NCBI GenBank assembly: GCA_937959285.1
Contig: CALGAR010000111.1
Location: 1 to 53,455, forward strand
Source of the DNA: an uncultured Bryobacterales bacterium
Lineage (GTDB): Bacteria > Acidobacteriota > Terriglobia > Bryobacterales > Bryobacteraceae
DNA: 53,455 nt
Direction of reading: 5' to 3'
The notes beneath the pieces are model-generated. The model saw nothing but the letters and a program-made list of their open reading frames with translations, ran no database searches and was not told where the DNA came from. Numbering within the stretch: the first letter of the stretch is position 1; each line of letters opens with the position of its first letter. A program made the position numbers and the translations under genes. Shown here one piece after another: positions 19,004-27,119 of the stretch.

Positions 19004-22000
19004 TCGGATCATCGAGTTTTGCGGACACAACCGGTTCCTGGTCCTTCTACTCGTCGCCTGCGCCGCTTTCGCCGGCTGGTGGTCGATGAAGAACATACCC
19101 CTCGACGCCATTCCGGATCTGAGCGACACCCAAGTCATCGTCTACTCCCGCTGGGATCGCAGCCCGGACATCATCGAGGATCAGGTCACCTATCCGATCG
19201 TCACCGCAATGCTGGCGGTCCCTGGAGTCAAGACCGTTCGCGGCCTCTCCGACTTCGGCTACTCCTACGTGTACATCCTCTTTGAGGAAGGCACGGACAT
19301 CTACTGGGCCCGGTCCCGCACGCTCGAATATCTCTCCGGCGTGCTCCCAAGGCTTCCTCAAGGCGTGAAGACGGAGCTTGGCCCGGATGCCACTGGCATC
19401 GGCTGGGTCTTCCAATACGCTCTCGTCGATGAGAGCGGCAAGCACAGCCTCGCTGAGCTTCGCAGCTTGCAGGACTGGTACCTGCGCTATCACTTGCAGT
19501 CCGTGCCTGGCGTCGCAGAAGTCGCCCCGCTCGGCGGCTTCGTCCGGCAATACCAGGTGAACGTGGACCCGAATAAACTGAGAGCCTTCAACCTGCCAAT
19601 CAGCCGCGTCGTGGAGGCCGTGCGCGAGGGTAACAGCGATGTCGGCGGGCGCCTGGTGGAGTTCAGCGGCGCGGAGTACATGATCCGCGGGCGCGGATAT
19701 GCGAAGAGTCTGGCGGACATCGAGAATATTGCGGTTGCGGCGAGCGCAAATGGGGTGCCCGTTCGTGTCCGCGATATTGCCACCGTTACGATCGGACCGG
19801 ATCTCCGCCGCGGAGTTTCTGATCTGAACGGCAAAGGCGAAGTGGTTAGCGGCATTGTCGTCATGCGGCAGGGCGAGAATGCGCTTCAGGTCATCGAGCG
19901 CGTCAAAGCGAAGCTCGATGAGATTGCTCCCGGCTTGCCGCCAGGAGTGAAAGTCGTTACGGCATACGACCGCAGCGACCTGATCCTGAAATCGATTGAC
20001 ACCGTACGAGAGACGCTCATTGAAGAGCTCGTGGTGATCTCGGCGATCATCCTGCTCTTTCTCTGGCATCTGCCAAGCGCCCTGATCCCTCTCATCACGC
20101 TTCCGGTCGCTTTCCTGATTTCTTTCATTCCGATGAAGGCGATGGGGCTCACATCGAACATCATGTCGCTCGGCGGCATTGCGATTGCGATGGGCGAGCT
20201 CGTTGACGCGGCCATCGTCGTGGTAGAGCAGACGCACAAGAAGCTGGAGGAATGGGAAAGAGCCGGACGGCCCGGGAAGGTGCAGGAGGTGGTGCTCGCC
20301 GCAGTGAAAGAGGTAGGGCGTCCCAGTTTCTACAGTCTCCTCGTGATCGCGGTCGCATTCTTGCCGGTGCTTACGCTGGAGGCTCAGGAAGGACGGCTAT
20401 TCAAGCCGCTCGCCTATACCAAGAACCTGGCGATGATCGTAGCTGCCGTTCTCGTCATTACGCTGGACCCTGCTCTGCGGCTCACCTTCACGCACGCCGG
20501 CAACTTCCGCTTCCGTCCCCGCTGGCTGGCGCGCGCAGCAACTGCCCTGCTGATCGGGCAGATTCATTCGGAGGAGAGGCATCCGGTCAGCCGCCTGCTG
20601 GTACGCCTGTACGAACCCGTGTGCCGCTGGGCCCTCCAGTGGAAGTGGGTTGTCCTCGGCAGTGCCGCAGCCCTGGTCGCGGTGACAGTGCCCGTATTTC
20701 AGAAGCTGGGCTCGGAGTTCATGCCGCCGCTCGATGAAGGAACACTGCTTTACATGCCATCGACCCTGCCTGGCATCTCCATCACCGAGGCACAGCGGTT
20801 GCTGCAGGTTCAGGACCGCATCCTGATGCAGTTCCCGGAAGTCCAGCTTGTCCTTGGAAAAGCGGGACGTGCGGAAACGTCAACCGATCCCGCCCCGCTC
20901 TCGATGTTCGAGACCATTGTCCTGCTGAAGCCTGCGAGCGAATGGCGGAAGGTCGGTACGTGGTATTCGTCGTGGTCCCCTGAATGGGCGAAGAAGATTC
21001 TGCGCAAGATCACTCCGGACCACATCTCGACAGAGAAGTTGGTGGAAGAGATGAACGCCGCAATGCAGATCCCGGGAGTCAGCAACTCATGGACGATGCC
21101 GATCAAGGCTCGCATTGACATGCTGACGACGGGAATCAGGACGCCGGTCGGCCTCAAGATTTACGGAGCAGATATCGCCGAAATCGAGCGGATTGGGCGT
21201 GATCTCGAGCGCGTCCTCAAGACAGTGAGAGGGACACGCAGTGTCTTCGCAGAACGCACGGGAGGCGGCTACTTCCTCGACTTTGACTGGAAGCGGGAAC
21301 AGCTCGCCCGCTACGGTCTGACGATCACTGACGCGCAGGTTGTCGTGATGAACGCGATCGGCGGTGATACTGTGACCACAACCGTCGAAGGGCGTGAACG
21401 GTATCCGGTCAGCGTTCGCTACGCGAGGGATTTCCGCAGCGATATCGCCAGTCTGAGTCGTGTTCTCGTTCCTGTCCTTGGCGGGAAGCTGCAAGTACCG
21501 ATATCACAGCTTGCGGAGATACGGACTGTTTCAGGGCCGTCGATGTATCGCGACGAAGACGGGCTCCTGACCGGGTACGTCTACGTGGACGTGGCAGACC
21601 GGGATATCGGCAGTTACGTCGATGAGGCAAAGGCGCTCATACGCGAAAGTCTCACCCTGCCTCCCGGCTACTCAGTGCAATGGAGCGGCCAATACGAGGC
21701 GATGGAGCGCGTAAAGGAAAAGCTGAAAATCGTTCTGCCTGTCACGCTCGTACTCATCGTATTTCTGCTTTATTTGAATACCAGGTCGCTGGTAAAAACG
21801 TCCATCGTTTTACTGGCTGTTCCCTTCTCTGCGATAGGCGCAATCTGGCTCCTGTACATCCTCGACTACAACATGAGCGTCGGCGTCTGGGTAGGCTTGA
21901 TTGCTCTGCTCGGCATCGACGCGGAGACGGGCGTCTTCATGCTGCTGTATCTCGATCTTGCCTATGAGCAGGCAAAGCGGGAAGGCCGGATGCGGAACCT

Positions 22001-22256
22001 GCAGGACCTTCAGACGGCCATATTGCATGGTGCCGTGAAACGCATCCGGCCGAAAGCGATGACCGTAGCAACAACGTTCATCGGTCTGGTTCCAATCATG
22101 TGGGCGACGGGAACGGGCTCGGACGTTATGAAGAGGATCGCCGCTCCGGTGATCGGGGGCGTCTTCACATCCTTCGTGCTGGAGCTTGTCGTTTACCCCG
22201 CGATCTACGAGGTGTGGAAATGGCATTCGGAAGTCAAAAAACAAGCTGTGGCCTGA
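18996..22256 (+). CDS. cusA: Cu(I)/Ag(I) efflux RND pump, CusA-like
   Basis: 1086-residue HME-RND inner-membrane pump with 12 helices and two large periplasmic loops. The three methionines that bind Cu(I)/Ag(I) in E. coli CusA are all present in matching contexts: M587 (LLYMPST), M637 (APLSMFE) and M709 (RIDMLTTG). The proton-relay residues also match: D404 (GELVDAAI), E977 (DAETGVF) and K1020 (RPKAMTV). This supports copper/silver rather than Zn/Co/Ni specificity. About 23 residues are inserted between the second and third Met compared with E. coli. The 3' end overlaps the next gene by 37 nt. Confidence 0.95.
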   Translation: MIDRIIEFCGHNRFLVLLLVACAAFAGWWSMKNIPLDAIPDLSDTQVIVYSRWDRSPDIIEDQVTYPIVTAMLAVPGVKTVRGLSDFGYSYVYILFEEGTDIYWARSRTLEYLSGVLPRLPQGVKTELGPDATGIGWVFQYALVDESGKHSLAELRSLQDWYLRYHLQSVPGVAEVAPLGGFVRQYQVNVDPNKLRAFNLPISRVVEAVREGNSDVGGRLVEFSGAEYMIRGRGYAKSLADIENIAVAASANGVPVRVRDIATVTIGPDLRRGVSDLNGKGEVVSGIVVMRQGENALQVIERVKAKLDEIAPGLPPGVKVVTAYDRSDLILKSIDTVRETLIEELVVISAIILLFLWHLPSALIPLITLPVAFLISFIPMKAMGLTSNIMSLGGIAIAMGELVDAAIVVVEQTHKKLEEWERAGRPGKVQEVVLAAVKEVGRPSFYSLLVIAVAFLPVLTLEAQEGRLFKPLAYTKNLAMIVAAVLVITLDPALRLTFTHAGNFRFRPRWLARAATALLIGQIHSEERHPVSRLLVRLYEPVCRWALQWKWVVLGSAAALVAVTVPVFQKLGSEFMPPLDEGTLLYMPSTLPGISITEAQRLLQVQDRILMQFPEVQLVLGKAGRAETSTDPAPLSMFETIVLLKPASEWRKVGTWYSSWSPEWAKKILRKITPDHISTEKLVEEMNAAMQIPGVSNSWTMPIKARIDMLTTGIRTPVGLKIYGADIAEIERIGRDLERVLKTVRGTRSVFAERTGGGYFLDFDWKREQLARYGLTITDAQVVVMNAIGGDTVTTTVEGRERYPVSVRYARDFRSDIASLSRVLVPVLGGKLQVPISQLAEIRTVSGPSMYRDEDGLLTGYVYVDVADRDIGSYVDEAKALIRESLTLPPGYSVQWSGQYEAMERVKEKLKIVLPVTLVLIVFLLYLNTRSLVKTSIVLLAVPFSAIGAIWLLYILDYNMSVGVWVGLIALLGIDAETGVFMLLYLDLAYEQAKREGRMRNLQDLQTAILHGAVKRIRPKAMTVATTFIGLVPIMWATGTGSDVMKRIAAPVIGGVFTSFVLELVVYPAIYEVWKWHSEVKKQAVA

Positions 22257-22999
22257 TTGCTCTCACGCTGATCGCTACCTGGCCGCTTCATGGAGTGGAG
22301 GGCAAAGATGTATGGCCCGAAGGTGAACTGCAATACCGGGTCCTGCACAAGCATTGGAGAGGTTCGTGTGAAGGAACCCTGGCTCTGAACGCCGGCGGGA
22401 TCATCTATAGGGAAGCGTCAGAGAAGAAGCCGGCCAGCAAACTCCACACCTGGGCCTGGCAGTACCAGGATATCCAGCAGCTCGAGCTGAGCGAGAAGGC
22501 GATTCTTATCAAGACCTACAGGGACCGCGTCTGGCGGCTTGGAGCCGATGAAGAAATCACCTTTCTTTTCCAGGCGGGGCAGGATCCGAAGCTCGCTTAC
22601 GACCGGCTCAAGAATCGCCTGGATCAGCGTTTTGTCGCCGCGCTCGCCGCCGATGACGTAAAGGCGCTGTGGACTGTGCCCGTGAAATTACGAGGACTCG
22701 TGAACGGAAGCAATGGAGTCCTGGTCGTCGGCGAGGATCGTATCACATACAAGAGCGAGGACCCGGGAAAATCGCGCACCTGGCGTTATCGCGACATCGA
22801 CAATCTCAGCACGTCCGGTCCGTTTCGCCTGACGATGGTTACCTTCGAACACGGAAGTCTTCATTACGGAGACCGGAAGGAATTTGATTTTCAGCTTAAG
22901 GAACCGCTGTCCGAGGATCGTTACAACGAGCTCTGGCAGCGGCTCAACAAAGAAAAGGGTCTAAGGATACTGGACCTTTACAAGGAGGACAAACAATGA
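22220..22999 (+). CDS. Exported protein of unknown function with two PH-like repeats
   Basis: 259 residues; ATG 22220 lies inside the end of cusA and is preceded by GAGGTG. After a signal-like N-terminus (SCGLIALTLIATWPL) the protein seems built of two related halves (about 35-120 and 155-240), each with the pattern G.L.L...GI.Y...(S)..W.Y.DI..L......L.I.T, as in bacterial pleckstrin-homology-like sandwiches. No enzyme motif. Its position within the copper operon, coupled to cusA and to the following small gene, suggests an envelope role linked to the pump. Family not recognised. Confidence 0.7.
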   Translation: MAFGSQKTSCGLIALTLIATWPLHGVEGKDVWPEGELQYRVLHKHWRGSCEGTLALNAGGIIYREASEKKPASKLHTWAWQYQDIQQLELSEKAILIKTYRDRVWRLGADEEITFLFQAGQDPKLAYDRLKNRLDQRFVAALAADDVKALWTVPVKLRGLVNGSNGVLVVGEDRITYKSEDPGKSRTWRYRDIDNLSTSGPFRLTMVTFEHGSLHYGDRKEFDFQLKEPLSEDRYNELWQRLNKEKGLRILDLYKEDKQ

Positions 23000-23319
23000 A
23001 GAAAACAATACTTACCCTCATCATTTCGGCCGGTATGCTTGCTGCCTCTCAAGCGAGGACGTTTACCGGCGTCATCACGGATACGATGTGCGGCAAGGAT
23101 CATGCGCATATGAACGTTCAACCGAACGAGAAGTGTGTGCGTGAGTGCGTCCGGTCGAGCAAAGAGCATAAATACGCCCTTCTGTCCGACGGCAAGATCT
23201 ACCGGCTGAGCGACCAGAAAGCTCCTGAGAAATACGCTGCTAAGAAAGTGAAGGTCACGGGAACGTTGTATGAGAAGACCGGAATCATCAAGGTAGATAG
23301 CATTCAGCCAGCCGAGTAA
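22996..23319 (+). CDS. Small exported protein, OB-like, with Met-Cys-His motif
   Basis: 107 residues, signal peptide ending AASQAR, then a compact beta-rich domain (TFTGVITDTMCGKDHAHMN, C-x3-C in EKCVRECV, KVKVTGTLYEKTGIIKVDSI). Similar small exported domains (I believe DUF5818) are common in Acidobacteriota. The M-C-x3-H-x-H-M cluster and the CxxxC pair could bind a soft metal, which fits the copper operon. A very strong ribosome site (AAGGAGGA) and a 4-base ATGA overlap with the upstream gene suggest high expression. Confidence 0.75.
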   Translation: MKKTILTLIISAGMLAASQARTFTGVITDTMCGKDHAHMNVQPNEKCVRECVRSSKEHKYALLSDGKIYRLSDQKAPEKYAAKKVKVTGTLYEKTGIIKVDSIQPAE

Positions 23320-23331
23320 TCATCAGCGGGC

Positions 23332-23357
23332 GCCGGGCGGGCTGCGTCTCGCCCGGC
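23332..23357. terminator. Hairpin after the copper operon
   Basis: Perfect 8-bp stem GCCGGGCG / CGCCCGGC (23332-23339 with 23350-23357), 10-base loop, 13 bp after the last copper-operon gene. No U-tract, so the terminator role is tentative. Confidence 0.4.
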
Positions 23358-23385
23358 CTCAATCCTCCAAGGAGGACTGCGGGGC

Positions 23386-24540
23386 TTGAGACCGTTTCCG
23401 TATACTGCGAATGTGATGCAGGCGAAAAGAGAACCGGTACGGCTCCTGGATCTGCGGTTGCAGCATGCGTCGATTCGCGACGAAGTAATGGCCGCGGTGA
23501 CGCGAGTGATTGAATCGCAGATGTTCATCCTGGGAGAGGAAGTCGAACGTTTGGAAGAGGCGATCGCAGACTACTGCGGGACACGCTACGCCGTCGGCTG
23601 CGCATCCGGTTCAGACGCACTGCTCCTGGCCCTGGCAGCCGCTGGCGTCGGGCCGGGCGACGCTGTGCTCACGACTCCGTTTTCCTTCTTCGCAACTGCG
23701 GGTTCAATCGTTCACGCCGGAGCGACGCCCGTCTTCTGTGATATCGACGCCGCAACCTTCAACCTCGATGTGAACCAAATGGAAGACGCGGCCCGAAAGC
23801 ATCCGAACATCAAGGCGGTGGTGCCGGTGCATCTGTTTGGGGGCTGCGCCGACATGGATCCGATCCTGGACATTGCGGGCAAGAACGGCTGGGCGGTGAT
23901 CGAAGACGGCGCGCAATCGATCGGGGCCGAATATAAGGGACGGCGCGCCCAGGGATTGGGCACAATCGGCTGCATCAGCTTTTTCCCCAGCAAGAACCTG
24001 GGCGGTTACGGCGACGGCGGCATGATGACGACAAACGACGCCGGTCTGGCGGATCGCCTTCGAGCCCTTCGGGTGCACGGGAGCCGGAGGAAGTACTATC
24101 ACGAGTGGGTCGGATGGAACTCCCGGCTCGACGCCCTTCAGGCGGCGGTGCTGCGCGTCAAGCTGAAATACCTCGACTCCTGGACGCAGGGCAGGCAGCG
24201 CAACGCGGCGCTGTATCAGCAGTTGCTCGCTGGTACCCCGGTCACCCTTCCGGCGGCAGCGCCCTATCAGACTCGCCATGTATGGAATCAGTTCGTCATT
24301 CGATGCCGGCGCCGGGACGAATTGCGGGCCCACCTGACCGCGGCTGGAATCGGGACGGAGATCTACTACCCCCTGCCGCTCCACCTTCAAGACTGCTTTC
24401 ACGGGCTCGGCTACAAGGTCGGCGACTTTCCGGAGGCAGAGCGTGCAGCCCAGGAGGTCTTGGCTCTGCCTGTGCAGGCTGAACTCGGAGAGTCCGAGAT
24501 CTCCTGGATCTCGGACACGATCCGTTCCTTCTACGCTTAG
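23386..24540 (+). CDS. DegT/DnrJ/EryC1-family sugar aminotransferase
   Basis: 384-residue PLP-dependent transaminase of the type that installs an amino group on a keto-deoxy nucleotide sugar. Motifs: substrate/PLP phosphate loop GCASGSDAL (71-79), E173-D174-G-A-Q177, and the Schiff-base lysine K203 in PSKNLGGYGDGG. A TTG start at 23386 is favoured by GGAGGA at 23371-23376; ATG 23416 is an alternative. No other aminosugar genes are adjacent, so the substrate is unknown; it may serve the glycan locus at 44-53 kb. Confidence 0.9.
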   Translation: MRPFPYTANVMQAKREPVRLLDLRLQHASIRDEVMAAVTRVIESQMFILGEEVERLEEAIADYCGTRYAVGCASGSDALLLALAAAGVGPGDAVLTTPFSFFATAGSIVHAGATPVFCDIDAATFNLDVNQMEDAARKHPNIKAVVPVHLFGGCADMDPILDIAGKNGWAVIEDGAQSIGAEYKGRRAQGLGTIGCISFFPSKNLGGYGDGGMMTTNDAGLADRLRALRVHGSRRKYYHEWVGWNSRLDALQAAVLRVKLKYLDSWTQGRQRNAALYQQLLAGTPVTLPAAAPYQTRHVWNQFVIRCRRRDELRAHLTAAGIGTEIYYPLPLHLQDCFHGLGYKVGDFPEAERAAQEVLALPVQAELGESEISWISDTIRSFYA

Positions 24541-24542
24541 AT

Positions 24543-25058
24543 CTACGGTTTGGCTGCGGTTTGCGCCAGCCTTCGGCGGGTCGTCACCGGCACGATTCCC
24601 TTGAGCCGAAGATACATGAAGAGCTGCGACCGGTGTGTCAGTTCGTGCTCCTTGATGAATTGAATCATTTCAAGGCGCGTCATCTGCTGCCCATCGAAGC
24701 GCGTAATCATCTCCGAGAAGAACTCGGGCGGCTGCGCTGCGAGCCGCGAGCAGCGCTCCTCGATCATACTACGCAGCTTTTCGATCAGCTCTGCCTTTCC
24801 CGACTTCTCCGAAAGATCGGGGGCATACTTGCCTCGGACCTGGGCAAACTTCCCGCCCGAGAGATCCGTCATTCCGTCAAGCAGAACTCCCGTCAGAGAA
24901 TTGCCAGCCTCAATAATGTGCGTTGTAATCGCCCGGAAGGTCATGAGGCCTTCAGCAGGGCTAAAATCCAGCTCTTCTTCCGGAAAGTCTTCCACGGCCT
25001 GCGCCGTGTCCTGCCGTACGGTCTTCCAGGATTCAAGAACAGTCTCAGCTCGCACCAT
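24543..25058 (-). CDS. DinB-family (DinB_2) putative metal-dependent protein
   Basis: About 171 residues, a four-helix bundle with the DinB metal triad pattern: a His in helix 2 (ITTHIIEAG) and two in helix 4 (HELTHRSQ). Family members include bacillithiol/mycothiol transferases and damage-induced proteins; the exact reaction is unknown. ATG 25058 (MVRAETV) matches the usual family start; a longer frame from ATG 25088 would begin upstream of the likely promoter. The start codon lies within a perfect inverted repeat. Confidence 0.85.
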   Translation of the reverse strand: MVRAETVLESWKTVRQDTAQAVEDFPEEELDFSPAEGLMTFRAITTHIIEAGNSLTGVLLDGMTDLSGGKFAQVRGKYAPDLSEKSGKAELIEKLRSMIEERCSRLAAQPPEFFSEMITRFDGQQMTRLEMIQFIKEHELTHRSQLFMYLRLKGIVPVTTRRRLAQTAAKP

Positions 25059-25073
25059 ACAACCATTGTATGG
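25055..25073. repeat. Perfect 8-bp inverted repeat over the dinB-family start codon
   Basis: CCATACAA-CCA-TTGTATGG: two perfectly complementary 8-bp arms with a 3-bp spacer. On the minus strand it contains a TACAAT -10-like box (25070-25065) and the ATG itself. It could be a repressor operator or an RNA stem closing the start codon. Confidence 0.55.
25065..25070 (-). promoter_or_regulatory. -10-like TACAAT, 6 nt before ATG
   Basis: TACAAT on the minus strand ends 6 nt upstream of ATG 25058; no Shine-Dalgarno sequence. Leaderless candidate, embedded in the inverted repeat. Confidence 0.45.
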
Positions 25074-25121
25074 CGCGGGAGCGAACATGCTGGATTTTTG
25101 GCGATCGCGTGGCCGCTGGCT

Positions 25122-25499
25122 TCAGGCTTCAGCGCTGGCCAGCTCTTCCGCCTGTTTTAGTTCGAGGTGGTGGCGCTTCAAATCCTCGTAGGAGGGCGTG
25201 ACCAGGGTCTTCTCCATATCCTCCCAGGTGGTGACCATATGCGCCAGGTGAAGCGCTCCCAGTTTCAGACACCATGCGTCGCTCAACGGACGATCCATTT
25301 CCTTGCTGAGACGCAGGAGATCCTTATGCATCAGCGCAATCACGCGCTCCAGCTTCTCCTCGGCGTGGTGGAGCCAGAACTTGACGTCCACCGAGTCGCT
25401 GTGTCGGATCGAAATCGCGTTCTGCAGCCAGCGGAACTCGACATCCCATTGGCGATCAAAGGGATCGGTGACTTGGAAGCGGCGGAAATTCGAAAACAT
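25122..25499 (-). CDS. Conserved small soluble protein of unknown function
   Basis: 125 residues from ATG 25499, chosen because GAGGAAGG lies just upstream; a longer frame starts at 25559 inside folE. The sequence begins FRRFQVTDPFDRQWDVEFRW and continues NAISIRHSDSVDVKFWL, then two long amphipathic helices; no signal peptide or membrane segment. I recall similar sequences, as hypothetical proteins, only in Acidobacteriota. It follows folE by about 56 bp on the same strand and may be co-transcribed with the pterin genes. No function can be given. Confidence 0.75.
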   Translation of the reverse strand: MFSNFRRFQVTDPFDRQWDVEFRWLQNAISIRHSDSVDVKFWLHHAEEKLERVIALMHKDLLRLSKEMDRPLSDAWCLKLGALHLAHMVTTWEDMEKTLVTPSYEDLKRHHLELKQAEELASAEA

Positions 25500-25555
25500 T
25501 CCTTCCTCATCGTAACACGCAGCCCGACCGCCCTCGGTCCTGCTGCGAAACGGTC

Positions 25556-26167
25556 TCAAAACTGCATCGTGTTGTGATTTACCAGCGAGAGGAACTCATC
25601 GCGGGTCTCTTTGCAGTCCCGCATTGCGCCGAGCATGGCGCTCGTGATCGCGCCCGAATGCTGCTTTTCGACCCCCCGCATCATCATGCAGAAGTGGCGG
25701 GCCTGGCAGACGACGCCGACGCCCTGGGGTTCGAGCACTTCCTGAATCGCGTTGGCCACCTGCTGCGTCAACTGCTCCTGAATCTGGAGGCGCCGCGCGT
25801 ACATGTCCACGATCCGCGGAATCTTGCTGAGTCCGATGACCTTGTCCTTCGGCAGATAGGCGACGTGCATTTTCCCGTAGAAGGGCAGCAGGTGATGCTC
25901 GCACATGCTGAAGAACTCGATGTCCTTCACGATCACCATTTCGTCGTACTTGACGGTGAACAGCGCGCCGTTTACGATCTCGGCCAGATCCATGTGATAT
26001 CCGCTGGTGAGAAAGCGCAATGCCTTCGCAGCCCGCGGAGGAGTGCGATTGAGTCCCTCCCGGGCTGGATCTTCTCCCAGCTCGGACAACATCTTTTCGA
26101 TTAAGGTAGCAAGCGAATCCTCGCTCGACATCTGACTCGCCGTCACTACGGCCTTGCTGTTCTTCAT
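25556..26167 (-). CDS. folE: GTP cyclohydrolase I
   Basis: Converts GTP to 7,8-dihydroneopterin triphosphate, the entry point to folate, biopterin and queuosine. 203 residues with the zinc ligands C89 and H92 (CEHHLLPF) and C160 (CQARHFC), and the GTP-binding tail motif (GAMRDCKETRDEF). Its start overlaps the stop of the upstream PTPS gene (4 nt), so enzyme and downstream-acting enzymes are made from one message. Confidence 0.96.
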   Translation of the reverse strand: MKNSKAVVTASQMSSEDSLATLIEKMLSELGEDPAREGLNRTPPRAAKALRFLTSGYHMDLAEIVNGALFTVKYDEMVIVKDIEFFSMCEHHLLPFYGKMHVAYLPKDKVIGLSKIPRIVDMYARRLQIQEQLTQQVANAIQEVLEPQGVGVVCQARHFCMMMRGVEKQHSGAITSAMLGAMRDCKETRDEFLSLVNHNTMQF

Positions 26168-26646
26168 GATTTCGATACAAACTCCCGGCCCGCTGTTTGG
26201 TCCTGGACGGTCCTGGACTCGACAGGCACGAACACTTCAAAGATATTCCTCGGCGTCTCCTGGATTCTAACTTTTTCGAGTACCGGCCATTCTCCCCGGA
26301 ATTCCTGAGCCCAGGCTCGCTGCAGCCGTTCTTTCACAACAAGCGCCAGGTTCTCGGACGTCGGCACGAGTCCTTCGAACTCCGGTACGTCCCGGTTCAT
26401 GTCGCGAAGGTGGAAGTGCGAAAGAATCTGCGTTTGCACCAGCCGGTCCAGGGCCGCAACATCCACTGCGAGGCCGCTGAAGGGGTCCACCGGCCCCCGA
26501 ACGCTTACTTCAAGGACGTAGTTGTGACCGTGTCCGTGCGGGTTGTTGCACTTTCCGTATATCTCGCGGTTCTGGCGTTCGGTCAGCCTCGGCGAGTGGA
26601 GCCTGTGCGACGCAGAGAAATTGTATCTGCGCGTGACTCGGATCAA
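26164..26646 (-). CDS. 6-pyruvoyltetrahydropterin synthase / QueD family, Cys-containing paralogue
   Basis: 160 residues. Zinc histidines H14, H39 and H41 (PHGHGHNY) are present, and the catalytic cysteine C33 is in GKCNNPHGHGHN, closer to the animal PTPS motif than to E. coli QueD. The pterin-anchoring Glu is in RIQETPR. At the position where PTPS and QueD have the catalytic Asp-His pair, this protein has HFHLRDMN, shifted and without Asp-His. It acts on dihydroneopterin triphosphate from FolE. It overlaps both neighbours by 4 nt. Confidence 0.9.
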   Translation of the reverse strand: MIRVTRRYNFSASHRLHSPRLTERQNREIYGKCNNPHGHGHNYVLEVSVRGPVDPFSGLAVDVAALDRLVQTQILSHFHLRDMNRDVPEFEGLVPTSENLALVVKERLQRAWAQEFRGEWPVLEKVRIQETPRNIFEVFVPVESRTVQDQTAGREFVSKS

Positions 26647-27059
26647 ATCTTTTCTCCAAAGTAATCGACATAAAGGTCCTCGGTCTCATACAGGCGCACA
26701 GCGTGAAGGCGTGCCGCCCGGCTCTTAATCTTCGGTTCGAGCCGGCGGAATATTTCAATCGCCAGGTTCTCCGTCGTCGGGACCACACGATCGAAGGGAG
26801 GTACTTCAAGGTTGAGGAACCGGTGGTCCATCGGATCCACCACCTCGCGGTTGAGAATCTCCTTGAGTTCCTTTAAGTCCATCACCATGCCCGTCACCGG
26901 ATCCGGCTCTCCTTCCAGTGTCACTTCCAGAACGTAGTTGTGGCCATGGCCATGCGGCCGGCTGGCATCTCCGTAGAGCGCCTGATTTTGCTCGGGAGTC
27001 AGATCCGGGCGTGCACAGACGTGGGAGGCGGAAAACTCAACTTTGCGGGTGATGAACAT
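26643..27059 (-). CDS. 6-pyruvoyltetrahydropterin synthase / QueD family, Cys-less paralogue
   Basis: 138 residues from ATG 27059 (MFITRKVEFSASH); the frame is open far upstream, but that overlaps the divergent tlpA gene. Zinc ligands H13, H38 and H40 are kept and the Asp-His pair is present in PMDHRFLN, but the catalytic cysteine position is A32 (YGDASRPHGHGH). The Glu in LYETEDL is kept. It is the first gene of the folE operon and coupled by ATGA to the Cys-containing paralogue, hinting at a mixed oligomer. A nearby C15 might substitute, though it is not at the normal place. Confidence 0.88.
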   Translation of the reverse strand: MFITRKVEFSASHVCARPDLTPEQNQALYGDASRPHGHGHNYVLEVTLEGEPDPVTGMVMDLKELKEILNREVVDPMDHRFLNLEVPPFDRVVPTTENLAIEIFRRLEPKIKSRAARLHAVRLYETEDLYVDYFGEKI

Positions 27060-27119
27060 GGCGCGCCAAAGTTTTGATGCGAAAGTCCTTGCTGACGATA
27101 CAATTATAGGGGAAAGCCC

